Positions 28,845 through 38,054 of a stretch of 64,000 nucleotides of DNA are shown piece after piece (position 1 is the stretch's first letter; the number at the start of each line of letters is the position of its first letter). The notes below the pieces were generated by a model. That model saw only the letters and a program-made list of their open reading frames with translations. It had not been told where the DNA came from and ran no database searches. Source of the stretch: Enterobacter asburiae (GTDB lineage: Bacteria; Pseudomonadota; Gammaproteobacteria; Enterobacterales; Enterobacteriaceae); NCBI RefSeq assembly GCF_007035645.1, contig NZ_AP019632.1, positions 1,426,001 to 1,490,000 of the forward strand, given 5' to 3'. The translations under genes were made by a program, and so were the position numbers.

Positions 28845-29672
28845 TTACCCAAACAAATGCTCCGCATGGAAGCGGAGATGATCCTCAATAAAGGACGCGA
28901 TGAAGTAATAGCTGTGGTCATACCCCGGCTGAATGCGCAGCGTCAGCGGCCAGTCCTTCTGGCGTGCCGCTTCTGCGAGCACCGCAGGCTGTAGCTGCCC
29001 GGCGAGGAACTGATCCGCATCGCCCTGATCGACAAGCACCGGGATCGCATTTGCCGAGCTGCTGGCCAGCATCAGCGCACAGCTGTCCCATTCCTGCCAT
29101 TTTGCTTCATCTTCACCCAGATAGTTCGTGAAGGCTTTCTGCCCCCACGGCACCTGCGTTGGGTTCACAATTGGCGCAAATGCCGACACGCTGACGTATT
29201 TTCCCGGATTTTTTAACGCCATGATCAGCGCCCCGTGACCGCCCATAGAGTGTCCGCTGATGGCGCAGCGGTCGCTTACCGCAAACCCGGACTGAATCAG
29301 CGCGGGCAGCTCGTCGCGAATGTAGTCATACATGCGGTAGTGGCCTGCCCACGGCTGCTCGGTCGCATTGAGATAAAACCCGGCGCCATTACCCAGGTCG
29401 TATCCTGCATCGTCGGCTACATCATCACCACGCGGGCTGGTATCAGGCATCACCAGCGCAATACCCAGCTCGGCGGCAAGTCGCTGCGCGCCCGCTTTGG
29501 TGGTGAAGTTTTCGTCGTTGCAGGTCAGGCCCGAAAGCCAGAACAGAACCGGCGGATTTTCCGTCGGCGGCAGGAAAATGCTGAACGTCATCGCACAGTT
29601 CAGGACGGTGGAGTCATGCCGCCAGCGCTGCTGTCGACCTTCAAAACAACGGTGCTCTTCGAGCAGTTCCAT
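28845..29672 (-). CDS. yeiG: S-formylglutathione hydrolase YeiG (FghA-type)
   Basis: YeiG hydrolyses S-formylglutathione to formate and glutathione, the last step of glutathione-dependent formaldehyde removal. The 275-residue alpha/beta hydrolase of the esterase D family has the nucleophile elbow GHSMGGHG, catalytic Asp in the DQGDADQF region and His in GYDHSYYF near the end. E. coli YeiG has 278 residues. The start at 29672 follows AAGGAG. No formaldehyde dehydrogenase gene lies nearby, as in E. coli, where frmA is elsewhere. Confidence 0.94.
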   Translation of the reverse strand: MELLEEHRCFEGRQQRWRHDSTVLNCAMTFSIFLPPTENPPVLFWLSGLTCNDENFTTKAGAQRLAAELGIALVMPDTSPRGDDVADDAGYDLGNGAGFYLNATEQPWAGHYRMYDYIRDELPALIQSGFAVSDRCAISGHSMGGHGALIMALKNPGKYVSVSAFAPIVNPTQVPWGQKAFTNYLGEDEAKWQEWDSCALMLASSSANAIPVLVDQGDADQFLAGQLQPAVLAEAARQKDWPLTLRIQPGYDHSYYFIASFIEDHLRFHAEHLFG

Positions 29673-29810
29673 GCAGGGCTCCTTAATGAGAATGCGTATT
29701 CATAAAAACCATAATACAGTCTTTTCATTGACCTGTGAGTAACTTTCACTTTCGCCAGACGGCGAGATGCTGCATCATAAATTTACTTTTCTTTAACAAT
29801 TGGAGCGGTC

Positions 29811-30959
29811 ATGGCGCTGCGTATTGCGCTCAGTGGGTTTGTCGTTCTGGTGGTGGCGATGGGGATAGGGCGCTTTGCCTTTACGCCTCAGGTACCGCTC
29901 ATGATTGCTGCCGGACAGCTTACGCTGACCAGCGCGGGTCTGGTGGCGGCGATGAATTATCTGGGCTATCTGGTGGGCGCATGGGATGCCATGCGCGCGC
30001 ACCGCTTTGTGGAAACGCGCCTCTGGCTTGGCATCACCGGCGCGGTTGCGCTGACGCTGCTCTCCGCGGCGGCGGATAACGCCGTCGTGCACGGCCTGCT
30101 GCGCTTCGTGATTGGCTGCATGAGCGGCTGGTCGATGGTACTCATTGCCGCCTGGACCAACGAACGGCTGGGGCAGCTGGGTAAACCGGGCCTGAGCGCC
30201 GCCGTGTTTGCCGGGCCAGGGGCGGGCATTGCCCTGAGCGGGCTGCTCGCCGTCTATATCCAGGCGAAATCCCTTTCGGCCGGGGCGGCATGGCAAATCT
30301 ACGGCGTGCTGGCGCTGGTGCTGATTGCGCTGGTGGCGCGCTACCTGCCGCGATCCGGGCAGCTCCATCGCCCCGGCACCGCGCCGGAGCCGCTGGTGCT
30401 GACGGCGGATTTAAAGCGCCTGGTCTGGAGCTACAGCCTGGCCGGGTTTGGCTATATCCTCCCGGCGACATTCCTGTCGCAAATGGCTGCGGTGCGTTTT
30501 CCCGGCAGCCTGTTCGCCCAGTTTGTCTGGCCGATTTTTGGTATCGCCGCCGTGGTGGGCATTGCGCTCAGTATTCTTTTACGCCACACCTCAACGGCGA
30601 ACCGCAGGCTGGCTATCGTGCTGTGGTTACAGGGGGCTGGCGTGCTGGCGGCCTGGCTTCTGCCGGGGATTGGCGGTTTGCTGACGGGCGGGCTGCTGGT
30701 GGGCGGCGGTTTTTTGTGTGCCGTGCAGCTCTCTCTTTTATACGGCCGCGAGCTGGCGCCAAACCATACGCGCTATATGGCAGGCCTGCTCACCACCGGG
30801 TATGCGATTGGTCAATTGATTGGCCCGATGACCTCGGCGTTATCAACCTGGCTTACCCACCGGCTGGAGCCCGCGCTGGGGCTGGCGGGCGTTGCGCTGT
30901 TCGTCGGCGGAGCGCTGGTCTGGAATCGTCACGCTGAAAGGCAACAGCAATTGCAATAA
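29811..30959 (+). CDS. YbfB/YjiJ family MFS transporter
   Basis: A 382-residue protein with about 12 membrane segments. The N-terminus GFVVLVVAMGIGRFAFTPQVPLM is typical of the YbfB/YjiJ branch of the major facilitator superfamily (E. coli YjiJ, about 392 residues). Substrate unknown. GGAG lies 5 bases before the ATG. It sits between yeiG (divergent) and folE (same strand) where E. coli K-12 has no gene, so it is an accessory insertion at a core junction. Codon use is GC-rich but not obviously foreign. It ends about 100 bases before folE with no terminator that I see. Confidence 0.85.
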   Translation: MALRIALSGFVVLVVAMGIGRFAFTPQVPLMIAAGQLTLTSAGLVAAMNYLGYLVGAWDAMRAHRFVETRLWLGITGAVALTLLSAAADNAVVHGLLRFVIGCMSGWSMVLIAAWTNERLGQLGKPGLSAAVFAGPGAGIALSGLLAVYIQAKSLSAGAAWQIYGVLALVLIALVARYLPRSGQLHRPGTAPEPLVLTADLKRLVWSYSLAGFGYILPATFLSQMAAVRFPGSLFAQFVWPIFGIAAVVGIALSILLRHTSTANRRLAIVLWLQGAGVLAAWLLPGIGGLLTGGLLVGGGFLCAVQLSLLYGRELAPNHTRYMAGLLTTGYAIGQLIGPMTSALSTWLTHRLEPALGLAGVALFVGGALVWNRHAERQQQLQ

Positions 30960-31061
30960 TTATCGTCGTGAATACTGGATTATGTGCGCCGCCTCACGCA
31001 CAATGAGCGCATACTTTTGCCACAACGAGGGCAAAAGACGCCACACCTGCAGGAGAACAAA

Positions 31062-31730
31062 ATGTCATCACTCAGTAAAGAAGCTGCCCTGGTCCACGAA
31101 GCCCTGGTTGCGCGCGGTCTTGAAACGCCACTGCGTCCGCCCGTACAGGATTTGGACAATGAAACCCGCAAGCGTCTGATTGCCGGTCATATGACCGAGA
31201 TCATGGAGCTGCTGAATCTCGATCTGAGTGACGACAGTCTGATGGAGACGCCGCACCGCATCGCGAAAATGTACGTCGACGAAATTTTTTCCGGGCTGGA
31301 TTACGCCAACTTCCCGAAAATCACCGTCATTGAAAACAAGATGAAAGTGGATGAAATGGTGACTGTACGCGATATCACGCTGACCAGCACCTGCGAACAC
31401 CACTTCGTGACCATCGACGGTAAAGCGACCGTGGCGTATATCCCAAAAGATACGGTGATTGGCCTGTCGAAAATCAACCGCATCGTGCAGTTCTTTGCTC
31501 AGCGTCCGCAGGTGCAGGAGCGTCTGACGCAGCAGATCCTGACCGCGCTGCAAACGCTGCTGGGCACCAATAACGTGGCCGTCTCTATCGACGCGGTTCA
31601 CTACTGCGTGAAGGCGCGCGGCGTGCGTGATGCGACCAGTGCAACGACCACCACGTCGCTGGGCGGCCTGTTTAAATCGAGCCAGAATACCCGCCAGGAG
31701 TTCCTGCGCGCCGTACGTCACCACAACTAA
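31062..31730 (+). CDS. folE: GTP cyclohydrolase I FolE
   Basis: FolE converts GTP to 7,8-dihydroneopterin triphosphate, the first step of folate synthesis. The 222-residue protein equals E. coli FolE. Zinc ligands Cys111 and His114 are in [10 protein letters not shown], and the third (Cys182) in VHYCVKARG. The frame is open 26 codons further upstream, but the ATG at 31062 with AGGAG 9 bases before it gives the family start and length. yeiB follows in the same direction after 19 bases, as in E. coli. Confidence 0.97.
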   Translation: MSSLSKEAALVHEALVARGLETPLRPPVQDLDNETRKRLIAGHMTEIMELLNLDLSDDSLMETPHRIAKMYVDEIFSGLDYANFPKITVIENKMKVDEMVTVRDITLTSTCEHHFVTIDGKATVAYIPKDTVIGLSKINRIVQFFAQRPQVQERLTQQILTALQTLLGTNNVAVSIDAVHYCVKARGVRDATSATTTTSLGGLFKSSQNTRQEFLRAVRHHN

Positions 31731-31749
31731 GTCTTACAGGGCAGGAACC

Positions 31750-32907
31750 ATGGAGCGAAACGTCACGCTCGATTTTGTTCGCGGCGTCGCCATTCTCGGT
31801 ATCCTGCTGCTTAATATCAGCGCCTTCGGCCTGCCGAAGGCGGCTTATCTCAATCCTGCCTGGTATGGCGACATCACGCGCAGTGATGCATGGACCTGGG
31901 CTGTTCTCGATCTCTTCGCACAGGTTAAATTCCTCACGCTGTTTGCCCTGCTGTTTGGTGCAGGTCTGCAACTCCTTCTCAAACGCGGTACGCGCTGGAT
32001 CCAGTCGCGCCTGACGCTGCTGGTTCTCCTCGGCTTTATCCACGGCCTGTTCTTCTGGGACGGCGATATTCTTCTCGCGTATGGGTTAGTCGGGCTCATC
32101 TGCTGGCGTCTGATTCGCGATGCGCACAGCGTAAAAAGCCTGTTTAACACCGGCGTGATGCTCTATGTCATGGGGCTTGCTGTATTGCTGCTGCTGGGGA
32201 TGATCTCCGGCGAGGCGACGAACCGTTCCTGGATCCCGGATGCCGCTAACCTGCAGTACGAACAGTACTGGAAGCTGAAGGGCGGTACGGAAGCGATAAG
32301 CAACCGCGCGGATATGCTGGGGGATAACCTCCTTGCGCTGGGCGCGCAATACGGCTGGCAGCTGGCGGGCATGATGCTGATGGGCGCGTCACTGATGCGC
32401 ACCGGCTGGCTGAAAGGGGAGTTCAGCCTGCGTCACTATCGGCGAACGGGTGTCGGGCTGGTGCTGATCGGCGTGCTGATTAACCTCCCGGCGATAATCA
32501 CGCAGTGGCATATCCACTGGGATTACCGCTGGTGCGCGTTCCTGCTCCAGGTGCCGCGCGAACTGAGCGCGCCGTTCCAGACCATCGGCTACGCGGCGCT
32601 GATCTATGGCTACTGGCCAACGCTTTCCCGCCTGTGGATCGTCAGCGCTATCGCCTGCGTGGGCCGCATGGCGTTGAGCAATTACCTGCTACAAACGCTG
32701 ATATGCACCACGCTTTTCTATCGCTTTGGCCTGTTTATGAAATTCGACCGCCTCACGCTGCTGGCGTTTGTTATTCCGGTCTGGGTGATTAACCTGGCGT
32801 TTTCTGTTCTCTGGCTACGCTATTTCCGCCAGGGACCGCTGGAGTGGGTGTGGCGTCAGTTAACCGCACATGCTTCAGGGGTATCATTGAGGAACACATC
32901 CAGATAA
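31750..32907 (+). CDS. yeiB: DUF418 family inner-membrane protein YeiB
   Basis: A 385-residue multi-pass membrane protein of the DUF418 family (E. coli YeiB 385). It begins MERNVTLDFVRGVAILGILLLN, the typical start of this acyltransferase-3-like family, and carries the C-terminal DUF418 block LLQVPRELSAPFQTIGYAAL. Function not established. The frame extends upstream into folE, but the ATG at 31750 with GGCAGGAACC before it is the family start. Co-transcribed with folE. Its stop overlaps a CRP-like half-site of galS. Confidence 0.92.
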   Translation: MERNVTLDFVRGVAILGILLLNISAFGLPKAAYLNPAWYGDITRSDAWTWAVLDLFAQVKFLTLFALLFGAGLQLLLKRGTRWIQSRLTLLVLLGFIHGLFFWDGDILLAYGLVGLICWRLIRDAHSVKSLFNTGVMLYVMGLAVLLLLGMISGEATNRSWIPDAANLQYEQYWKLKGGTEAISNRADMLGDNLLALGAQYGWQLAGMMLMGASLMRTGWLKGEFSLRHYRRTGVGLVLIGVLINLPAIITQWHIHWDYRWCAFLLQVPRELSAPFQTIGYAALIYGYWPTLSRLWIVSAIACVGRMALSNYLLQTLICTTLFYRFGLFMKFDRLTLLAFVIPVWVINLAFSVLWLRYFRQGPLEWVWRQLTAHASGVSLRNTSR

Positions 32908-32921
32908 CGATCTGGATCACA
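32906..32921 (+). promoter_or_regulatory. CRP-like site upstream of galS
   Basis: AACGA-TCTGGA-TCACA has a perfect right half and a weak left half. It lies about 150 bases before galS, just before the gal operator. E. coli galS is CRP-activated. Confidence 0.5.
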
Positions 32922-32937
32922 ATCATTAACAAAACGG

Positions 32938-32953
32938 ATGTAAGCGTTTTCAT
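32938..32953 (+). promoter_or_regulatory. GalR/GalS operator upstream of galS
   Basis: ATGTAAGCGTTTTCAT matches the gal operator pattern (TGTAA-CG-TTTCA). It fits autoregulation of galS. Confidence 0.75.
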
Positions 32954-33062
32954 GAGTGTGAGCTTCTTCACGTAGTCCCCTTTCTCTCGCTGCCAAAATA
33001 GCCACCTTGCTAAACACAGGGGGTGTCTGTGAGTTGCTGCAATCCTTTGAAGGATGGTGAAT

Positions 33063-34085
33063 ATGATCACCATTCGTGACGTCGCCCGTCAGGCGGGCGT
33101 TTCTGTGGCTACCGTCTCACGCGTGCTGAACAATAGCGCGCTGGTCAGCCCTGAAACCCGTGAAACCGTAATGAAAGCCGTGACCCAGCTCGGGTACCGG
33201 CCAAATGCCAATGCCCAGGCGCTTGCGACGCAGGTCAGCGACACCATCGGCGTGGTGGTGATGGATGTATCGGATGCCTTTTTCGGCGCGCTGGTCAAAG
33301 CGGTCGACGTGGTCGCCCAGCAGCATCAAAAATATGTCCTGATCGGCAATAGCTATCATGAGGCGGAAAAGGAGCGCCATGCCATCGAAGTGCTGATCCG
33401 CCAGCGCTGTAACGCCTTGATTGTCCATTCAAAAGCCTTGAGCGATGAAGAGCTAACCGGCTTTATGGATCAGATCCCGGGCATGGTGTTGATCAACCGC
33501 ATCGTCCCCGGCTATGCCCATCGCTGCGTCGGGCTGGATAACGTCAGCGGCGCCATGATGGCGACGAAAATGCTCATCAACAACGGGCATCAGCGGATCG
33601 GTTATCTGGCCTCCAGCCATCATATTGAAGATGACGACCTGCGGCGCGAGGGGTGGCAAAACGCCCTGAAAGAGCACGGCATTACGCCGTCAGAAAGCTG
33701 GACGGGCACCGGTACGCCGGACATGCAGGGCGGCGAGGCGGCGATGGTGGAGCTGCTGGGCCGCAACCTGCAGCTTACTGCGGTGTTTGCCTATAACGAC
33801 AGCATGGCGGCAGGCGCCCTGACGGCGCTGAAAGATAACGGCATTGCGGTGCCACAGCATTTATCACTCATTGGTTTTGATGATATCCCGATTGCCCGTT
33901 ACACCGACCCGCAGCTGACAACGGTGCGTTACCCCATTGCCTCTATGGCGAAACTGGCGACTGAGCTGGCGTTACAGGGGGCGGCAGGGCTGCTGGATCC
34001 GGGCGCAACGCACTGTTTCATGCCGACTTTAGTGCGTCGGCACTCCGTCGCGGCCCGGCAAATTGTGGTTCCGATCACTAACTGA
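33063..34085 (+). CDS. galS: Galactose isorepressor GalS
   Basis: GalS is a LacI/GalR family repressor of the mgl operon and of itself, released by D-galactose or D-fucose. The 340-residue protein has the N-terminal LacI-type helix-turn-helix [23 protein letters not shown] (2-24), a hinge, and a periplasmic-binding-protein-like effector domain (about 60-330). I chose the ATG at 33063 (MITIRDV) over the one 9 bases upstream because it matches E. coli and leaves room for the AAGG site. It is directly upstream of mglBAC, as in E. coli. Confidence 0.96.
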   Translation: MITIRDVARQAGVSVATVSRVLNNSALVSPETRETVMKAVTQLGYRPNANAQALATQVSDTIGVVVMDVSDAFFGALVKAVDVVAQQHQKYVLIGNSYHEAEKERHAIEVLIRQRCNALIVHSKALSDEELTGFMDQIPGMVLINRIVPGYAHRCVGLDNVSGAMMATKMLINNGHQRIGYLASSHHIEDDDLRREGWQNALKEHGITPSESWTGTGTPDMQGGEAAMVELLGRNLQLTAVFAYNDSMAAGALTALKDNGIAVPQHLSLIGFDDIPIARYTDPQLTTVRYPIASMAKLATELALQGAAGLLDPGATHCFMPTLVRRHSVAARQIVVPITN

Positions 34086-34097
34086 TTACTTGAGGTG

Positions 34098-34112
34098 ATG
34101 TAACCGTTTTCA
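34098..34112 (+). promoter_or_regulatory. GalR/GalS operator of mglBAC
   Basis: ATGTAACCGTTTTCA matches the gal operator. Its centre is about 60 bases upstream of the predicted mgl start, next to the CRP site, as in E. coli. Confidence 0.8.
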
Positions 34113-34115
34113 ATC

Positions 34116-34131
34116 TGTGAGTAAATTCACA
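34116..34131 (+). promoter_or_regulatory. CRP site of mglBAC
   Basis: TGTGA-GTAAAT-TCACA is a perfect CRP consensus. Its centre (34123.5) is 41.5 bases upstream of the start predicted from the -10, a class II position. Confidence 0.9.
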
Positions 34132-34144
34132 GTATCTTAACAAG

Positions 34145-34170
34145 ACGCTGACTATGATGTCAGCGTTTTA
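34145..34170 (+). promoter_or_regulatory. mgl -10 TATGAT inside an inverted repeat, also a possible galS terminator
   Basis: TATGAT (34153-34158) is the likely -10 of mglBAC. It forms the loop of ACGCTGAC (34145-34152) and GTCAGCGT (34159-34166), followed by TTT, which could act as a galS terminator. Confidence 0.55.
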
Positions 34171-34380
34171 GGGGCTGAAACGCTATGTAACGGTGATTAT
34201 TCACTTTCACTATAGCCAATGTGCCGCAAACAACGAATAAAACGCATTTCTGGAGCGTTACCGAACACGGAAGATAGAAATTTTATAAGTGAACTTCGGC
34301 TGTCAGTAACGTTTTATTAACACCTGCCCGCCGATCGTTATTCACAAGAACTACCCTGCATAAAAAAAACCGGAGATACC

Positions 34381-35379
34381 ATGAATAAGAAGGTGTTGAC
34401 CCTGTCTGCCGTAATGGCAAGCATGCTTTTTGGTGCAGCAGCGCACGCTGCGGATACCCGTATTGGTGTGACCATCTATAAATACGACGACAACTTCATG
34501 TCTGTTGTACGTAAAGCGATTGAGAAAGATGCGAAAGCAGCGCCAGACGTTCAGCTGCTGATGAACGACTCCCAGAACGACCAGTCCAAACAGAACGACC
34601 AGATCGACGTTCTGCTGGCGAAAGGCGTGAAAGCCCTGGCCATCAACCTGGTTGACCCGGCTGCAGCAGGCACGGTTATTGAAAAAGCGCGCGGCCAGAA
34701 CGTGCCAATCGTCTTCTTCAACAAAGAACCTTCCCGTAAAGCGCTGGATAGCTACGACAAAGCGTATTACGTCGGTACCGACTCCAAAGAGTCCGGTATT
34801 ATTCAGGGCGATCTGATCGCGAAACACTGGGCGGCGAACCCGAACTGGGACCTGAACAAAGACGGTCAGATTCAGTTCGTGCTGCTGAAAGGCGAACCCG
34901 GCCACCCGGATGCTGAAGCCCGTACCACCTACGTTATCAAAGAGCTGAACGACAAGGGTCTGAAAACCCAGCAGCTGGCGTTAGATACCGCGATGTGGGA
35001 TACCGCTCAGGCGAAAGATAAAATGGACGCGTGGCTGTCCGGCCCTAACGCAAACAAAATCGAAGTGGTTATCGCGAACAACGATGCGATGGCAATGGGT
35101 GCGGTAGAAGCGCTGAAAGCACACAACAAATCCTCCATTCCTGTGTTCGGCGTAGATGCACTGCCAGAAGCGCTGGCGCTGGTTAAATCCGGTGCGATGG
35201 CCGGTACCGTTCTGAACGATGCCAACAACCAGGCGAAAGCGACCTTCGATCTGGCGAAAAACCTGGCCGATGGCAAAGGCGCGGCAGATGGCACCAGCTG
35301 GAAAATTGAAAACAAAATCGTTCGCGTACCTTACGTGGGCGTAGACCAGTCCAACCTGGCTGAGTTTATCGGTAAATAA
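34381..35379 (+). CDS. mglB: D-galactose/D-glucose-binding periplasmic protein MglB
   Basis: MglB binds galactose and glucose for the MglABC importer and for chemotaxis through Trg. The 332-residue precursor equals E. coli MglB, with a signal peptide of 23 residues ending GAAAHA and mature start [16 protein letters not shown]. The DLNKDGQIQ segment is the calcium-binding loop. CGGAGATACC precedes the ATG. It is the first gene of mglBAC, with CRP and gal operator sites upstream. A hairpin with T residues after its stop probably lowers mglAC expression relative to mglB. Confidence 0.98.
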   Translation: MNKKVLTLSAVMASMLFGAAAHAADTRIGVTIYKYDDNFMSVVRKAIEKDAKAAPDVQLLMNDSQNDQSKQNDQIDVLLAKGVKALAINLVDPAAAGTVIEKARGQNVPIVFFNKEPSRKALDSYDKAYYVGTDSKESGIIQGDLIAKHWAANPNWDLNKDGQIQFVLLKGEPGHPDAEARTTYVIKELNDKGLKTQQLALDTAMWDTAQAKDKMDAWLSGPNANKIEVVIANNDAMAMGAVEALKAHNKSSIPVFGVDALPEALALVKSGAMAGTVLNDANNQAKATFDLAKNLADGKGAADGTSWKIENKIVRVPYVGVDQSNLAEFIGK

Positions 35380-35400
35380 GTTAGCGGTACTGTCTCCACT

Positions 35401-35427
35401 GGGCGCAATTCGTTGCGCCCTTTTATA
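35401..35427 (+). terminator. Attenuating hairpin between mglB and mglA
   Basis: GGGCGCAA (35401-35408) and TTGCGCCC (35413-35420) around TTCG, then TTTTATAA. Such intercistronic hairpins after binding-protein genes stabilise the upstream mRNA or terminate partially. Confidence 0.8.
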
Positions 35428-35458
35428 ACGCGATATGCGAGGCCAACAAGGTATAATT

Positions 35459-36979
35459 ATGGTCAGCACAAATACTCAGTCATCCGGTGAATACCTGTTG
35501 GAAATGAGCGGTATCAACAAGTCATTTCCCGGCGTTAAGGCACTCGATAATGTTAATTTAAAAGTTCGTCCTCACTCTATTCATGCCCTGATGGGGGAGA
35601 ACGGTGCGGGTAAATCAACATTATTAAAATGTCTTTTTGGGATCTATCAAAAAGATTCTGGCAGCATTCTTTTTCAGGGGAAAGAGATCGATTTCCATTC
35701 AGCGAAAGAAGCACTGGAAAACGGTATCTCGATGGTTCACCAGGAATTAAACCTGGTGCTGCAGCGTTCAGTCATGGATAACATGTGGTTGGGGCGTTAT
35801 CCAACCAAGGGTGTCTTTGTCGATCAGGACAAAATGTATCGCGACACCAAAGCGATTTTTGATGAGCTGGATATTGATATCGATCCGCGCGCCCGCGTGG
35901 GAACATTATCCGTCTCCCAGATGCAGATGATCGAAATCGCCAAAGCGTTCTCCTATGATGCGAAAATCGTCATTATGGACGAACCGACATCGTCATTAAC
36001 GGAAAAAGAGGTTAATCACCTTTTTACCATTATTCGTAAGCTAAAAGATCGCGGCTGCGGCATTGTGTATATCTCCCACAAAATGGAAGAGATCTTCCAG
36101 CTGTGCGATGAGATTACCATTCTGCGCGACGGTCAGTGGATTGCCACGCAGCCGCTGGAAGGGCTGGACATGGACAAGATCATCGCCATGATGGTCGGCC
36201 GTTCCCTTAACCAGCGCTTCCCGGACAAAGAAAACAAGCCGGGCGAAGTGATCCTGGAAGTGCGCAATCTGACCTCGTTACGTCAGCCGTCTATTCGCGA
36301 TGTCTCCTTCGACCTGCACAAGGGCGAAATCCTGGGGATTGCCGGTCTGGTCGGGGCAAAACGTACCGATATCGTGGAAACCCTGTTCGGTATCCGTGAG
36401 AAAGCCGAAGGCACTATTACGCTGCACGGTAAGAAAATTAACAACCACAACGCCAACGAAGCCATTAATAATGGTTTTGCGCTGGTGACGGAAGAGCGTC
36501 GTTCGACCGGTATTTATGCCTATCTGGATATTAACTTTAACTCGTTAATTTCTAACATTCGCAATTACAAAAACAAAGTCGGGCTGCTGGATAACTCCCG
36601 CATGAAGAGCGATACCCAATGGGTTATTGACTCCATGCGCGTGAAAACGCCGGGACACCGCACCCAAATTGGTTCGCTGTCAGGCGGTAACCAGCAGAAA
36701 GTCATTATCGGACGTTGGTTATTAACCCAGCCAGAAATTCTGATGCTGGATGAACCGACCCGCGGCATTGACGTCGGCGCGAAGTTTGAAATTTATCAGC
36801 TGATTGCCGAACTGGCGAAAAAGAATAAAGGGATCATTATTATTTCTTCCGAAATGCCGGAATTGTTAGGGATCACGGATCGTATTCTGGTTATGAGCAA
36901 TGGTCTCGTTGCCGGTATTGTTGACACCAAAACGACAACGCAAAACGAAATTTTGCGTCTTGCGTCTTTGCACCTTTAA
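35459..36979 (+). CDS. mglA: Galactose/methyl galactoside ABC transporter ATP-binding protein MglA
   Basis: MglA drives galactose uptake. The 506-residue protein has two ABC domains. Domain 1 has Walker [10 protein letters not shown] and Walker B IVIMDEP, with a degenerate signature LSVSQMQ. Domain 2 has a degenerate Walker [10 protein letters not shown], signature LSGGNQQK and ILMLDEP. This asymmetry is normal for sugar importers. The start at 35459 ([12 protein letters not shown]) matches E. coli; an in-frame start 8 codons upstream is less likely. The ribosome-binding site AAGGTATAATT is weak. Confidence 0.96.
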   Translation: MVSTNTQSSGEYLLEMSGINKSFPGVKALDNVNLKVRPHSIHALMGENGAGKSTLLKCLFGIYQKDSGSILFQGKEIDFHSAKEALENGISMVHQELNLVLQRSVMDNMWLGRYPTKGVFVDQDKMYRDTKAIFDELDIDIDPRARVGTLSVSQMQMIEIAKAFSYDAKIVIMDEPTSSLTEKEVNHLFTIIRKLKDRGCGIVYISHKMEEIFQLCDEITILRDGQWIATQPLEGLDMDKIIAMMVGRSLNQRFPDKENKPGEVILEVRNLTSLRQPSIRDVSFDLHKGEILGIAGLVGAKRTDIVETLFGIREKAEGTITLHGKKINNHNANEAINNGFALVTEERRSTGIYAYLDINFNSLISNIRNYKNKVGLLDNSRMKSDTQWVIDSMRVKTPGHRTQIGSLSGGNQQKVIIGRWLLTQPEILMLDEPTRGIDVGAKFEIYQLIAELAKKNKGIIIISSEMPELLGITDRILVMSNGLVAGIVDTKTTTQNEILRLASLHL

Positions 36980-36994
36980 GATCAGGGGCTCCTC

Positions 36995-38005
36995 ATGAGT
37001 GCGTTAAATAAAAAAAGTTTTCTCACTTACCTGAAAGAAGGCGGTATTTACGTTGTTCTTTTAGTACTGCTGGCTATCATCATTTTCCAGGACCCTACGT
37101 TCTTAAGCCTGCTGAACCTGAGTAACATTCTGACCCAGTCCTCCGTGCGTATTATCATTGCGCTGGGCGTGGCGGGCCTGATCGTAACCCAGGGGACGGA
37201 CCTTTCTGCCGGTCGTCAGGTGGGTCTGGCGGCGGTTATCGCGGCAACCCTGCTGCAGTCGATGGAAAACGCCAACAAGGTCTTCCCGGAAATGGCCACC
37301 ATGCCGATTTTCGTGGTGATCCTGATTGTCTGCGCCATCGGTGCGGTGATTGGTCTGATCAACGGTATCATTATCGCCTACCTGAACGTGACGCCGTTTA
37401 TCACCACGCTGGGTACGATGATCATCGTTTACGGTATCAACTCCCTGTACTACGACTTTGTCGGTGCTTCCCCCATCTCGGGTTTTGACAGCGGCTTCTC
37501 GACCTTTACGCAAGGGTTCATCGCGCTGGGCAGCTTCCGCCTGTCGTATATCACCTTCTATGCGCTGATTGCGGTGGCCTTCGTCTGGATCCTGTGGAAC
37601 AAAACGCGCTTTGGTAAAAACATCTTCGCAATCGGCGGTAACCCGGAAGCGGCGAAAGTGTCCGGCGTGAACGTTGCCCTGAACCTGCTCATCATTTATG
37701 CCCTGTCCGGCGTGTTCTACGCCTTCGGCGGGATGCTGGAAGCGGGCCGTATCGGCTCTGCAACCAACAACCTTGGCTTCATGTACGAGCTGGATGCGAT
37801 CGCAGCCTGCGTGGTGGGCGGCGTCTCCTTCAGCGGCGGCGTGGGTACGGTACTGGGCGTGGTGACCGGTGTGATTATCTTCACCGTCATCAACTACGGC
37901 TTGACCTATATCGGCGTGAACCCGTACTGGCAGTACATCATCAAAGGCGCCATCATTATCTTCGCGGTTGCGCTGGATTCACTGAAGTACGCGCGTAAGA
38001 AGTAA
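36995..38005 (+). CDS. mglC: Galactose/methyl galactoside ABC transporter permease MglC
   Basis: Inner-membrane channel of MglABC, 336 residues as in E. coli, with about ten membrane segments of the RbsC/AraH permease family. The conserved GGNPEAAKVSGVNV loop contacts MglA. It lies 15 bases after mglA and ends the operon at an intrinsic terminator. Downstream the gene order departs from E. coli: preA and preT are missing and a glutamine synthetase-like gene takes their place on the other strand. Confidence 0.96.
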   Translation: MSALNKKSFLTYLKEGGIYVVLLVLLAIIIFQDPTFLSLLNLSNILTQSSVRIIIALGVAGLIVTQGTDLSAGRQVGLAAVIAATLLQSMENANKVFPEMATMPIFVVILIVCAIGAVIGLINGIIIAYLNVTPFITTLGTMIIVYGINSLYYDFVGASPISGFDSGFSTFTQGFIALGSFRLSYITFYALIAVAFVWILWNKTRFGKNIFAIGGNPEAAKVSGVNVALNLLIIYALSGVFYAFGGMLEAGRIGSATNNLGFMYELDAIAACVVGGVSFSGGVGTVLGVVTGVIIFTVINYGLTYIGVNPYWQYIIKGAIIIFAVALDSLKYARKK

Positions 38006-38024
38006 TTGCTCCTCGCGTTATCCG

Positions 38025-38050
38025 GCCCGCTCATCGAGCGGGCTTTTTTA
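38025..38050 (+). terminator. Intrinsic terminator after mglC
   Basis: GCCCGCT (38025-38031) and AGCGGGC (38037-38043) around CATCG, followed by a T tract that reaches the stop of the convergent gene. Confidence 0.85.
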
Positions 38051-38054
38051 TGCC

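Noticed and set aside
31036..31043. A MetJ-like box (AAGACGCC) before folE
   Set aside because: Only one half resembles AGACGTCT and there is no tandem repeat, so it is too weak to report.
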